Shown in pieces: positions 26,838-35,152 of a stretch of 36,717 nucleotides of DNA. Position 1 is the first letter of the stretch, and each line of letters opens with the position of its first letter. The DNA comes from Pseudomonadota bacterium. GTDB lineage: Bacteria > Pseudomonadota > Gammaproteobacteria > Steroidobacterales > Steroidobacteraceae. The DNA is taken from contig JANXQL010000008.1 in assembly GCA_025356815.1 (NCBI GenBank), positions 1-36,717 on the forward strand. The letters run 5' to 3'. The position numbers and the translations under genes are program-made. Under the pieces are notes generated by a model, which did not search any database, was not told where the DNA came from, and saw only the letters and a list, made by a program, of their open reading frames with translations.

Positions 26838-29051
26838 GTGCCCCACCGTCCGTCCCTCCTCCGCTGGCCAGAGACCCTCCTGCTGAGCATCGTCGCGGCC
26901 CTCGCCGCCGGCGTCGCCCCCGCCGACACGCCCTGCCCGGCCCTGCCGCCGGCGCCGATTCCTGCAGCGCCGGCGGGCGCCGCGTCGGCGGATTCGCGGC
27001 GAATCGAGGTGTCGACCGCGGGCGCTGACGTCGACCTCGAGGGCGCGGCTCGCCTGACCGGGCCGATCCGCGTCCGACAGGGGGCGCGCACGCTCAATGC
27101 CCAGGACGGCAGCTACGACCCGGTGCACGAGTCATTCGACGTGCGCGGCAACGTCGAGTACCGCGACCCGCTGATGACGCTCGTCGGCGAGTGGGCGACG
27201 TGGAACAGCGATGGGGGGGGCGAGTTCAACCACGCCTCCTTCGAGCTGCCGTCGCGCCCCGCGCGCGGCCGCGCCGACTCGATTCGCCTCGACCCCGACG
27301 GCGAGCTGCACCTGACGCGGGTCGAGTACACCGCCTGTCCGGCCGGACGTCGCGACTGGCTGCTGCACGCGCAACGGATCGACATCGACCAGGCGGCCCA
27401 GCAGGGCATCGGCCGCAATGTGCGCATCGACTTCAAGGGCGTGCCGCTGGTCTACCTGCCGATCGTCTCATTCCCGGTTGGGGACGCGCGCAAGTCCGGC
27501 TTCCTGTTTCCGGCCATCGGCCAGTCCAACCGTAACGGTTTCGAGTTCGCAGCACCCTATTACTGGAACATCGCGCCGAACTATGACGCGACGGTCACGC
27601 CGGGATACATGTCCAAGCGTGGCGCGACGCTCGGCGCCGAGTTCCGCTACCTCACCGAGGCGTCGCACGGACAGTTCAGCAGCGATTGGGTGCCCTCCGA
27701 TGCCGGCGCCGGCCGCGACCGCAGCTTCCTGCGCTTCGCCGAGACGACCGACCTCAACGCACGCCTGCGCTTCGACACCAACCTCGCCCATGCCAGCGAC
27801 AGCAACTACTTCCAGGACTTCGGCCTTGGCCCCGAAGGCACCAGCGTCACCTACCTGCAGCGCATTGCACGGCTGACCTACCTCGACGAGCACTGGCGCG
27901 CGATCGGAATCGTCGAGCAGTTCCAGACCATCGACCGCACGATCGCCCCCGCAGACCGTCCGTACACCCGCGCACCCGAAATCATCCTCGATGGCCGCTG
28001 GAACCAAGGCAACGGACCCGGCTTCGAGTTGCGCGCGTCGGCCGCCGAATTCCTGCGCTCGACCGGCGTCGAGGGCCTGCGCTATGGACTTGCGCCGACG
28101 GCAAGCTTCGCCTGGCGCGGACCGGGGGCATTCGTGGTGCCGGCGGTCGGCCTGCAGACCGTCCGCTATGCGCTTCGCAACACTGCCGACGGCAACACCT
28201 CGCCAGCCGTGTCGGCGCCGATTGCGACCCTCGATGCCGGCCTCAACTTCGAGCGCTCCGCAGGCCGTCGCGTACAGACGCTCGAACCGCGCCTGCTCTA
28301 CACCTACGTTCCGTATCGCGACCAGTCCTCGCTGCCGCTGTTCGACACCGGCCTGCCGGACCTGAACCTGGTACAGCTGTTCCGTTCGCAGCGCTACGTC
28401 GGCGGCGACCGCATCAGTGATGCCAACCAGCTCGCGATGGGCGCCACGACACGGCTGGTCGACGCAGACTCAGGACGCCAGCTGCTGAGCGCGACGCTGG
28501 GGCAGATCTACTACTTCAAGCCGCCGCGGGTGCTGCTGCCGAACGAGCCGGATCTGGGCGCCAACTCCTCCGATATCGTCGGCCAGCTCGCCGTCTCGGC
28601 CTATCGCCACTGGAACGTCCAGCTGGGCGAGGAGTGGAACCCGCACCAGCAGCAGTCGGCGCGCAGCCAACTGCGGCTGCAGTACCAGCCGGCCGGCAAC
28701 AAGGTCGCCAACATCGGCTACCGCTACCGGCGAGGGCTCCTGGAGCAGGTTGAGGGCTCCTTCGCGTGGCCGGTCGCCAACGCATGGAACGTCTACGCCC
28801 GCGAGGTCTACTCGCTGCGGGACAAGACCTCCATCGAGTCCTTCGGCGGCTTCGAGTACCAGGCCTGCTGCTGGCGGGTTCGGGTCGTGGCGCGTCACTA
28901 CGTCAGCAGCCGCACCGGCACCCGGGACACGACCATCTCGCTGCAGCTGGAACTGAATGGACTGTCCAGTGTCGGAGAGAAGGCCGACGCTTTCCTAGCG
29001 CGGTCGATTCGGGGATACTCCGCGACTCAGGCCCTCGCCGGGTCAGAATAG
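26838..29051 (+). CDS. lptD: LPS-assembly outer-membrane protein LptD
   Basis: Beta-barrel that, with LptE as plug, inserts lipopolysaccharide into the outer leaflet. 737 residues from GTG 26838, with TAGG 7 bases upstream; the frame runs upstream into amgK antisense and is not coding there. A signal peptide (about 1-29) precedes an OstA-like jellyroll (about 55-200) and the barrel domain. The cysteines needed for the interdomain disulfides are present: C33, C167 and the adjacent pair C677-C678 (EYQACCWRVRV). The C-terminus has an extra hydrophilic tail after the CC strand region. surA begins 7 bases downstream, so LptD is made with its chaperone. Confidence 0.96.
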   Translation: MPHRPSLLRWPETLLLSIVAALAAGVAPADTPCPALPPAPIPAAPAGAASADSRRIEVSTAGADVDLEGAARLTGPIRVRQGARTLNAQDGSYDPVHESFDVRGNVEYRDPLMTLVGEWATWNSDGGGEFNHASFELPSRPARGRADSIRLDPDGELHLTRVEYTACPAGRRDWLLHAQRIDIDQAAQQGIGRNVRIDFKGVPLVYLPIVSFPVGDARKSGFLFPAIGQSNRNGFEFAAPYYWNIAPNYDATVTPGYMSKRGATLGAEFRYLTEASHGQFSSDWVPSDAGAGRDRSFLRFAETTDLNARLRFDTNLAHASDSNYFQDFGLGPEGTSVTYLQRIARLTYLDEHWRAIGIVEQFQTIDRTIAPADRPYTRAPEIILDGRWNQGNGPGFELRASAAEFLRSTGVEGLRYGLAPTASFAWRGPGAFVVPAVGLQTVRYALRNTADGNTSPAVSAPIATLDAGLNFERSAGRRVQTLEPRLLYTYVPYRDQSSLPLFDTGLPDLNLVQLFRSQRYVGGDRISDANQLAMGATTRLVDADSGRQLLSATLGQIYYFKPPRVLLPNEPDLGANSSDIVGQLAVSAYRHWNVQLGEEWNPHQQQSARSQLRLQYQPAGNKVANIGYRYRRGLLEQVEGSFAWPVANAWNVYAREVYSLRDKTSIESFGGFEYQACCWRVRVVARHYVSSRTGTRDTTISLQLELNGLSSVGEKADAFLARSIRGYSATQALAGSE

Positions 29052-29058
29052 GCCACTC

Positions 29059-30366
29059 ATGCGTCGCTTCCTGACAATTACCCTGTTTGCCGTCCTTTGC
29101 GCCTCCCAGGGCGCCCTCGCCCAGACCCGCGACATCGGGTCCAAGGGCGACCTGCTCGACCGGATCGCCGTCGTCGTCAACGACGGCGTGGTCCTGCAGA
29201 GCCAGATCGACGCCCAGGTGACGGCCATCACCCGGCGCCTGCGCGAGCAGGGCACGGCCCTGCCGGCACCGTCGGTGCTTCGCCAACAGATCACCGAGCG
29301 GCTCGTGCTGCAGGAAATCCAGCTGCAGCGCGCGACCAAAATCGGCCTGCGGGTCACCGACGAGGCGCTCAACAACGCGATCCGAGAGGTCGCGCAGCAG
29401 AACAAGATCGAGTTCAGCGAACTGCCCACGGCGCTTGCGCGCGAGGGGATTGTCTATGCCGAGTACCGCGAGCAGATGCGCCGCGAGATGACGCTGTCGA
29501 TGCTGCGCCAGCGCGACGTCTACGCGCGCATCTACGTCAGTCCGCGCGAGATCGATGCGTTCCTGTCACACCAGTCGACCGACAAGACCGGCGAGGGCTC
29601 GTACAACGTCTCGCACATCCTGCTCGCCCTGCCCGAGGCCGCGTCGCCCGGCCAGCTCGAGCAGGTGGAGAAGAAGGCGTCCGAGATCCACGAGCGCGCC
29701 GCCAAAGGTGAGGACTTTGGTCAGTTGGCCGTCAGCTACTCGCAGGCCCAGACGGCCCTCGATCGCGGCCAGCTCGGCTGGCGCAAGGGCAACGAGCTGC
29801 CGACGTTCATGGCCGAGGTGGTCGCGAAGATGCAGCCGGGCGACGTCTCGATGCCGATCCGCACGCCGTCGGGATTCCACATCATTCGGCTGAACGAAGC
29901 CAAGAGCGACAACCAGCCGCTGATCGTCGAGCAACTGCATGCCCGCCACATCCTGATCAAGACCAACGAGCTGCAGGACGACGAGACCGTTCGCGGCCGG
30001 CTGCAGACGATCCGCGACCGGATCGCGAAGGGCACCGACGACTTCGCCGCAATCGCGAAGGCGGTATCGGAGGATCCGGGGTCGGGCAGCGAGGGCGGCG
30101 ACCTGGGCTGGACCACGCCCGGCACGTTCGTGCCTGAATTCGAGCAGGCGCTGCAGAAGCTCGCCGACAACGAGATCAGCGAGCCGTTTCGCACGCAGTA
30201 CGGCTGGCACATCGCGCAGGCGCTGGGTCGGCGCACGCAGGACATGAGCACCGACGAGCGCCGCCGTCGCGCGTTTGAACAGATCCGCTCCAGCAAGCTC
30301 GACGAAGAAACCGAGCTCTGGCTGCGCCGGATGCGCGACGAGGCCTTCGTCGACTACCGCAGCTGA
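29059..30366 (+). CDS. surA: Periplasmic chaperone and prolyl isomerase SurA
   Basis: Escorts unfolded outer-membrane proteins, LptD among them, to the BAM machine. 435 residues. Signal peptide MRRFLTITLFAVLCASQGALA; the N-domain starts DLLDRIAVVVNDGVVLQSQI. Two parvulin domains follow (about 180-280, YNVSHILLALPE; about 293-391, LHARHILIKTNE), then a C-terminal helix that completes the chaperone core. 7 bases after lptD and 4 bases before pdxA, the classic lptD-surA-pdxA-rsmA-apaGH order. Confidence 0.97.
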   Translation: MRRFLTITLFAVLCASQGALAQTRDIGSKGDLLDRIAVVVNDGVVLQSQIDAQVTAITRRLREQGTALPAPSVLRQQITERLVLQEIQLQRATKIGLRVTDEALNNAIREVAQQNKIEFSELPTALAREGIVYAEYREQMRREMTLSMLRQRDVYARIYVSPREIDAFLSHQSTDKTGEGSYNVSHILLALPEAASPGQLEQVEKKASEIHERAAKGEDFGQLAVSYSQAQTALDRGQLGWRKGNELPTFMAEVVAKMQPGDVSMPIRTPSGFHIIRLNEAKSDNQPLIVEQLHARHILIKTNELQDDETVRGRLQTIRDRIAKGTDDFAAIAKAVSEDPGSGSEGGDLGWTTPGTFVPEFEQALQKLADNEISEPFRTQYGWHIAQALGRRTQDMSTDERRRRAFEQIRSSKLDEETELWLRRMRDEAFVDYRS

Positions 30367-30370
30367 GCTG

Positions 30371-31363
30371 ATGGCGGGCCCTCGCGCCGACTCGCCGACG
30401 GTCATCGTTACCTCCGGCGAGCCGGCCGGCATCGGCCCGGACCTTTGCCTGGCGCTCGCCACGCGCGACGTGCCGGCCCGCCTGCTGGTCGCCGCCGACC
30501 CCGCGCTGCTTGCCCTGCGGGCGGAGGAACTGGGCGTGCGCGTAGAGCTGCACCCGACCGCGCCGGGTGACGCCGAGCCCCATCGCAGGGGTCGGCTGCA
30601 GATCGTGCCGTTCCAAACGGCGGTCCCGGTGGTTGCCGGCAAGCTCGACCCACGCAACGCTGCCTACGTGCTGCAGATGCTCGCCGACGCTGCCGACGGC
30701 TGCAGCGACGGTCGATACCGCGCGATGGTCACCGCGCCGGTGCAGAAGAGCACGATCAACGACGCGGGCGTCGCATTCAGCGGCCACACGGAGTTCCTCG
30801 CGCTGCGCACCGGATCGCCACATCCGGTGATGCTGCTGGTCGCCGGCAAGCTGCGGGTAGCGCTCGCGACAACGCACCTGCCGCTGCGCGCCGTTGCCGA
30901 GGCGATCACGACCGACGAGCTGCTGGCGACGCTGCGGGTGCTGTCGGCGGGACTGCGCGCCCGATTTGGACTCGCCCGCCCACGCATCGCCGTGCTCGGC
31001 CTGAACCCGCATGCCGGCGAGTCCGGGCACATGGGCCGGGAGGACATCGACGTAATCCGGCCGGCCATCGAACGAGCGGTCGCCGAGGGCATCGTCGCCC
31101 ACGGACCGGTCCCGGCGGATACGGCGTTCACGCCGCGGCAGCTGACCGACACCGACGCGGTGCTGGCGATGTACCACGACCAGGGCCTGCCGGTGCTGAA
31201 GTACGCAGGCTTCGGCCACGCGGTCAACGTGACGCTGGGACTGCCGATCGTGCGCACCTCCGTCGACCACGGCACGGCGCTGGACCTGGCAGGCACCGGT
31301 CGCGCCGACCCGGGCAGCCTGCATGCGGCCCTGGACCTCGCGCTCGCGTGTCTTGAGCCATGA
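30371..31363 (+). CDS. pdxA: 4-hydroxythreonine-4-phosphate dehydrogenase
   Basis: NAD-dependent oxidation in the DXP-dependent pyridoxal-phosphate pathway. 330 residues from ATG 30371. The metal-binding histidines are H169 (ATTHLPL), H214 (LNPHAGESGHMG) and H269 (YHDQGLPVLKY). TAPVQKST and SVDHGTALDLAGTGRADPGS are intact. An in-frame start at 30275 lies inside surA and is rejected. The product PLP is the cofactor of kynureninase and Dat also encoded here, though that is coincidental. It overlaps rsmA by ATGA. Confidence 0.97.
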   Translation: MAGPRADSPTVIVTSGEPAGIGPDLCLALATRDVPARLLVAADPALLALRAEELGVRVELHPTAPGDAEPHRRGRLQIVPFQTAVPVVAGKLDPRNAAYVLQMLADAADGCSDGRYRAMVTAPVQKSTINDAGVAFSGHTEFLALRTGSPHPVMLLVAGKLRVALATTHLPLRAVAEAITTDELLATLRVLSAGLRARFGLARPRIAVLGLNPHAGESGHMGREDIDVIRPAIERAVAEGIVAHGPVPADTAFTPRQLTDTDAVLAMYHDQGLPVLKYAGFGHAVNVTLGLPIVRTSVDHGTALDLAGTGRADPGSLHAALDLALACLEP

Positions 31364-32169
31364 GCAAGCGCACGCCGCGGGCCCCCGCGCCACACCGGCC
31401 CCGCAAGCGGTTCGGCCAGCACTTCCTGCACGATCGCAACATCCTCGCGATGATCGTCGAGGCGATCAACCCTCGGCCCGGCGAGCGACTGGTCGAAATC
31501 GGCCCGGGCCTCGGCGCGCTCACGGTGCCGCTGCTGGAGCGTGCCGGCCGCCTTGAGGCAATCGAGCTGGATCGCGATGTGATTCCGCGGCTGGCCGAGC
31601 GCGCAGGTCCCCACGGCGAACTGGTGATCCACGGCGCCGATGTCCTGGACTTCGACTTCCTGGCGTTCGCCGGCGACGGGCCGCCGCTTCGCGTCTGCGG
31701 CAACCTGCCGTACAACATCTCGACGCCGCTGCTGTTCCACCTGCTTGAGGCGCGCTCGGTGATCGCCGACATGCACTTCATGCTGCAGAAGGAAGTCGTC
31801 GCGCGCATGGCGGCAGAGCCTGGCAGCAAGGCCTACGGGCGACTGACGGTGATGCTGGCGGCACATTGCCGCTGCGAACACCTGTTCGACGTCGGTCCCG
31901 AGTCGTTCCGGCCGCCGCCGCAGGTGGATTCCGCGGTCGTGCGGGTGCTGCCGCATGCAACCCCGCCATTCCCGGTGCCGGATACGGTGCGCTTCGCCGC
32001 CGTGGTCGCCGCCGCGTTCGGCCAGCGCCGCAAGACGCTGCGCAACTCGCTCGCCGGGATCGTCGGCGCCGAAGGATTCGAGGCCACCGGGATAGACCCC
32101 GGTCGGCGCGCCGAAACGCTCTCCCCGGCTGAATTTGCCGGCCTCGCGCTGACACCGGCACCGCTATAA
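31360..32169 (+). CDS. rsmA: 16S rRNA (A1518/A1519-N6) dimethyltransferase
   Basis: Dimethylates two adjacent adenines in the 3' hairpin of 16S rRNA late in 30S assembly (KsgA). 269 residues. The N-terminus KRFGQHFLHDRNIL, SAM motif I VEIGPGLGALT (45-55) and catalytic NLPYNIST (115-122) are present, followed by the small helical C-terminal domain. ATG overlaps the pdxA stop. Its last codons (CTA TAA) form part of a TATAAT that may serve the next gene. Confidence 0.97.
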   Translation: MSKRTPRAPAPHRPRKRFGQHFLHDRNILAMIVEAINPRPGERLVEIGPGLGALTVPLLERAGRLEAIELDRDVIPRLAERAGPHGELVIHGADVLDFDFLAFAGDGPPLRVCGNLPYNISTPLLFHLLEARSVIADMHFMLQKEVVARMAAEPGSKAYGRLTVMLAAHCRCEHLFDVGPESFRPPPQVDSAVVRVLPHATPPFPVPDTVRFAAVVAAAFGQRRKTLRNSLAGIVGAEGFEATGIDPGRRAETLSPAEFAGLALTPAPL

Positions 32170-32170
32170 T
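32165..32170 (+). promoter_or_regulatory. Possible -10 element for the usp gene
   Basis: TATAAT at 32165-32170 spans the rsmA stop codon. Transcription from near 32177 would give an 18-base leader containing the intact ribosome site GGGGAG (32183-32188). No -35 is seen at 16-18 bases; TTGCCG at 32135-32140 is too far away. Confidence 0.35.
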
Positions 32171-32194
32171 CGGCTCCTCACCGGGGAGTCCCAC

Positions 32195-32647
32195 ATGAAC
32201 CAGACGCGCCCACTGACGGGCCTTTACCAGCACCTGCTGCTGGTGGTGGACCTCACCGACGACAGCCAGGCCATCGGCGCACGTGCCCGCGCGATCGCAG
32301 CCGCGTGCGGCGCGCGGGTCAGCCTGCTGCACGTGGTCGAGTACGTGCCCGTCGAGCCCCTCGGCGAGACGCTGCTGCCCGCCGTCGAGATCGAGGAGGA
32401 ACTCGTCAAGCGGGCGCGCGAGCGCCTCGCGACGCTTGCGATCTCGCTCGGCCTGCCCGACGCCCCCACTCGCGTCGAGACCGGCAATATCAAGAGCGAG
32501 ATCGTGCGCATCGCCGCGGAGTCCGGCGCCGATCTGGTCGTGCTCGGCAGCCGCGAGCGGCATGGCCTGTCGATCCTGCTCAACTTCACGGAGGACTCGG
32601 TCCTGCACGCGGCACCCTGTGACGTGCTCGCCGTGCGGCTGAAGTAG
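32195..32647 (+). CDS. Universal stress protein family (UspA-type)
   Basis: 150 residues with a single Usp domain: LYQHLLLVVDLTDDSQAIG at the N-terminus, VSLLHVVEYVP as beta 2, and a C-terminal GSRERHGLSILLNFTEDSVL-HAAPCDVLAV. Family members that bind ATP have G-x2-G-x9-G-S/T in this last loop. Here the second glycine is Glu and the later G-S is N-F, so the protein is probably of the non-ATP-binding UspA type. GGGGAG lies 6 bases before the ATG. It sits between rsmA and apaG, which are usually adjacent, and may have its own -10. Substrate and partners cannot be inferred. Confidence 0.9.
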   Translation: MNQTRPLTGLYQHLLLVVDLTDDSQAIGARARAIAAACGARVSLLHVVEYVPVEPLGETLLPAVEIEEELVKRARERLATLAISLGLPDAPTRVETGNIKSEIVRIAAESGADLVVLGSRERHGLSILLNFTEDSVLHAAPCDVLAVRLK

Positions 32648-32649
32648 CC

Positions 32650-33030
32650 ATGGACGCACGGCATCGCCGCATCGCCGTCAACGTCGCGACCCAGTACGTC
32701 GAGGACCAGTCCGACCCGCGCGAGAAGCGCTACGTGTTCTCCTACACCATCACGATCCGCAACGAGGGAGAAGCCTCTGCGCGCCTGCTGAAGCGCCACT
32801 GGATCATCACCGACGCCAACGGGCGGGTCCAGGAAGTGCGCGGCGACGGCGTCGTCGGCGAGCAGCCGCACCTGAAGCCGGGCCAGGGGTTCCGCTACTC
32901 GAGTGGCGCCGTGCTCGAGACACCGGTCGGCGTCATGCAGGGCAGCTATCAGATGATCACCGACGATGGCGAGCACTTCGACGCACCGATCGCGCCGTTC
33001 TCGCTCGCGATGCCCGGCGTCGTCCACTGA
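32650..33030 (+). CDS. apaG: ApaG domain protein
   Basis: 126 residues, a single fibronectin-III-like ApaG domain. The conserved segments YVFSYTITIRNEGEASARLL, RHWIITDANGRVQEVRGDGV and the glycine-rich YSSGAVLETPVGVMQGSYQM are intact. The family is linked to Co2+/Mg2+ resistance in Salmonella by older genetic work, and related domains bind nucleotides; the molecular function is unsettled. It starts 2 bases after the usp stop and ends 6 bases before apaH. Confidence 0.95.
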   Translation: MDARHRRIAVNVATQYVEDQSDPREKRYVFSYTITIRNEGEASARLLKRHWIITDANGRVQEVRGDGVVGEQPHLKPGQGFRYSSGAVLETPVGVMQGSYQMITDDGEHFDAPIAPFSLAMPGVVH

Positions 33031-33036
33031 GCCGCG

Positions 33037-33891
33037 ATGGCCGTCTACGCGATCGGCGACCTGCAGGGCTGCTACGACGAATTCAGGGCACTGCTGGACC
33101 TGCTCGCCTTCGATCCGGGCCGTGACCGGCTCTGGCTGACCGGCGATCTGGTCAACCGGGGGCCGGCATCGCTCGCGACGCTGCGCTACGTGAAGTCGCT
33201 CGCGACGTGCGTGTCCGTGGTGCTGGGCAACCATGACCTGCACCTCCTGGCCGCTGCCGCGGTGCCGGAGCGTGCCCTACTCAGGCGGGGCGACACGCTC
33301 GCCGGGATCCTCGCCGCCCCCGATCGCGAGGAACTGCTGGGCTGGCTGAGTCTTCAGCCGCTACTGCACCGAGATGCCCGACTCGGATGGTCGATGGTGC
33401 ACGCGGGACTTCCGCCGCAGTGGGACCTCGCGACGGCCGCCGCCTGCGCGGCGGAGGTCTCGGCCGCGATGCGCAGCGCACCTGCCGATTTCTTCCGTGC
33501 GATGTACGGCAACCAGCCGGACCGATGGAGCGCTGACCTGCGCGGCGACGAGCGCCTGCGCTTCACCGTCAACAGCATGACGCGGCTGCGCATCGTCGAC
33601 GCCGAGGGCCGGCTGTTGCTCAAGTACAAGGGCGGACTCGACGGCATGCCGCGCGGCGCGGTGCCGTGGTTCCGGGCGCCGCGCAGGCGCAGCGCCGCCG
33701 AGCGGATCGTGTTCGGGCACTGGTCGGCGCTGGGCTACCTCGCGAGCGATGCAGTCGTGTCGCTCGACAGCGGCTGCGTCTGGGGCGGCTCGCTGACGGC
33801 GTTGCGCCTAGATGCAGCGGCGCCGCCCGTGCAGGTCGCGTGCCGCGGGGCGCTCGAGATCGGCGCCCCGCAGGACGCCGTCAGCGACTGA
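33037..33891 (+). CDS. apaH: Bis(5'-nucleosyl)-tetraphosphatase, symmetrical
   Basis: Cleaves Ap4A to two ADP and removes Np4-caps from RNA. 284 residues. Metallophosphatase motifs GDLQGCYDE (residues 7-15), GDLVNRGP and LGNHDLHLLA are all present. It ends the lptD-surA-pdxA-rsmA-usp-apaG-apaH run. Its last 11 bases overlap the end of the convergent secreted-protein gene on the minus strand, so the two transcripts must overlap at their 3' ends. Confidence 0.96.
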   Translation: MAVYAIGDLQGCYDEFRALLDLLAFDPGRDRLWLTGDLVNRGPASLATLRYVKSLATCVSVVLGNHDLHLLAAAAVPERALLRRGDTLAGILAAPDREELLGWLSLQPLLHRDARLGWSMVHAGLPPQWDLATAAACAAEVSAAMRSAPADFFRAMYGNQPDRWSADLRGDERLRFTVNSMTRLRIVDAEGRLLLKYKGGLDGMPRGAVPWFRAPRRRSAAERIVFGHWSALGYLASDAVVSLDSGCVWGGSLTALRLDAAAPPVQVACRGALEIGAPQDAVSD

Positions 33892-34528
33892 CCGGCTTGG
33901 GGGCCGCGGCTTTCGGCAGTGGCGCCAGCACCTCGAAGTTCATCTGGATGCCGTTGAGCGAGATCTGGTGCGGCACGCAGCTGTATCTGCTTGCGCGATT
34001 GCGGACCGTGAAGTCCGCCAGCACCTCGCGGTCGAACTGCTCGACCAGCTCGCAGTCGCCGCCCTCGACGTCACGCGTGCGGCCGGCATGGACCTCGACC
34101 TTCTTCCACTGGCCCACCGCCGCCACGGGCGCGTCCGCCGCCTGCAGCTCCTTTGGCGCGTGGGCAAGGTTCCGGGTGTCGGCCGCGCGCGGTGCCGCCT
34201 GCGGCGAGCCTGGTAGCGCCAGGGTCCAGTAGGTCATCCGGGCGGTGGAGATGCGCGACGGACCGCCGCGCGGCTCCGAGCAGGAGCCATAGACCTTGAG
34301 GTCGTCGCGGGCGCCCGCCAGGCGCAACAGCGTCTTGAGCTTTGATTCCAGTCCGTCGCACGAGTAGTGGGAGGTGAAGCCCATGAAGCTGAACATGCGC
34401 TCGTGCCTGACCCAGACAGCGTCCACCGGCGATGCGTCCGCTGCGGGCGTCGTTTCCGCCGCGGCGGCAACCACCGGCGTCAGCGACAGCAGCGCCGCCG
34501 CCAGCCACAAACCGTTTTTCGCGGACAT
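33881..34528 (-). CDS. Predicted secreted four-cysteine protein, family not recognised
   Basis: 215 residues; I do not recognise it. ATG 34528 is preceded by a very good ribosome site (AAAGGAG, 6-base spacer), better than most in the window, and an upstream in-frame ATG at 34555 lacks one. Signal peptide about 1-25 (MSAKNGLWLAAALLSLTPVVAAAAE), with no lipobox. The mature protein has exactly four cysteines, C57, C83, C159 and C184, suggesting two periplasmic disulfides, with a Pro/Ala-rich middle (about 105-135). Notable conserved-looking stretches are RHERMFSFMGFTSHYSCDGL and RYSCVPHQISLNGIQMNFEV. It is divergent from the kynurenine genes and converges with overlap on apaH. Confidence 0.8.
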   Translation of the reverse strand: MSAKNGLWLAAALLSLTPVVAAAAETTPAADASPVDAVWVRHERMFSFMGFTSHYSCDGLESKLKTLLRLAGARDDLKVYGSCSEPRGGPSRISTARMTYWTLALPGSPQAAPRAADTRNLAHAPKELQAADAPVAAVGQWKKVEVHAGRTRDVEGGDCELVEQFDREVLADFTVRNRASRYSCVPHQISLNGIQMNFEVLAPLPKAAAPKPVSR

Positions 34529-34611
34529 AGCTCGCTCCTTTCTCAATTCGCCCATCCGATCCGACCGTCACCGCGAGGGCAAGGTTCCCGCGCCGGCAAG
34601 TCGCTGACCGG

Positions 34612-34617
34612 TATAAT
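34612..34617 (+). promoter_or_regulatory. Predicted -10 element of the kynurenine operon
   Basis: Perfect TATAAT at 34612-34617, 16 bases before the 3-hydroxyanthranilate dioxygenase ATG. The start would fall near 34624, leaving about 10 bases that still include GGAG (34624-34627). No -35 match lies at 16-18 bases, which would fit activator-dependent expression. Confidence 0.45.
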
Positions 34618-34633
34618 GCTTCAGGAGTCCCCG

Positions 34634-35152
34634 ATGCGCCCAACCCCGCCGTTCAGCCTGCAGAAGTGGATCGAGGCACACCGGCATGCGCTGGTGCCCC
34701 CGGTTGCGAACCGGCAGGTCTACCCCGCCGGGGACTTCATCATCATGGTCGTCGGAGGTCCTAACGCAAGAAGGGATTATCACGTTGACCCGGGCGCGGA
34801 ATTCTTCTTCCAGCTCGAGGGCACGCTGACGCTGCGCACCATGCAGGATGGCGTGCCGCTCGACTACCAGGTGGGTCCGGGCGAGGTCTTTCTGCTGCCC
34901 GCGGGCATTCCCCATTCGCCGCAGCGGCCGGCAGGCTCCATCGGTCTTGTGGTCGAGCGCCGCCGCCAGGCCGGCGAGCAGGACGGCTTCCAGTGGTACT
35001 GCCCTGCCTGCCACGGCCTGCTGTACGCGGAATACTTCACGCTCGAGGACATCGAGGCCCAGTTCCCGCCGGTGTTCGCGCGCTTGCACGCGAACCTGCA
35101 GGCGCGCACCTGCCGCGACTGCGGCACGGTCCTGGACGTGCCGGCGCCATGA
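34634..35152 (+). CDS. nbaC: 3-hydroxyanthranilate 3,4-dioxygenase
   Basis: Non-haem Fe(II) ring-cleaving enzyme that opens 3-hydroxyanthranilate; the product cyclises to quinolinate, the NAD precursor. 172 residues, the single-domain bacterial form. Fe ligands H50 (DYHVDPGAEFF), E56 and H94 (GIPHSPQRPAG) are in place. The C-terminal rubredoxin-like site CPAC (123, 126) and CRDC (160, 163) is complete. ATG 34634 has CAGGAG 6 bases upstream; an in-frame start further upstream lies inside the divergent gene. Its stop overlaps the next gene (ATGA). The synonym haaO is also used. Confidence 0.95.
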   Translation: MRPTPPFSLQKWIEAHRHALVPPVANRQVYPAGDFIIMVVGGPNARRDYHVDPGAEFFFQLEGTLTLRTMQDGVPLDYQVGPGEVFLLPAGIPHSPQRPAGSIGLVVERRRQAGEQDGFQWYCPACHGLLYAEYFTLEDIEAQFPPVFARLHANLQARTCRDCGTVLDVPAP

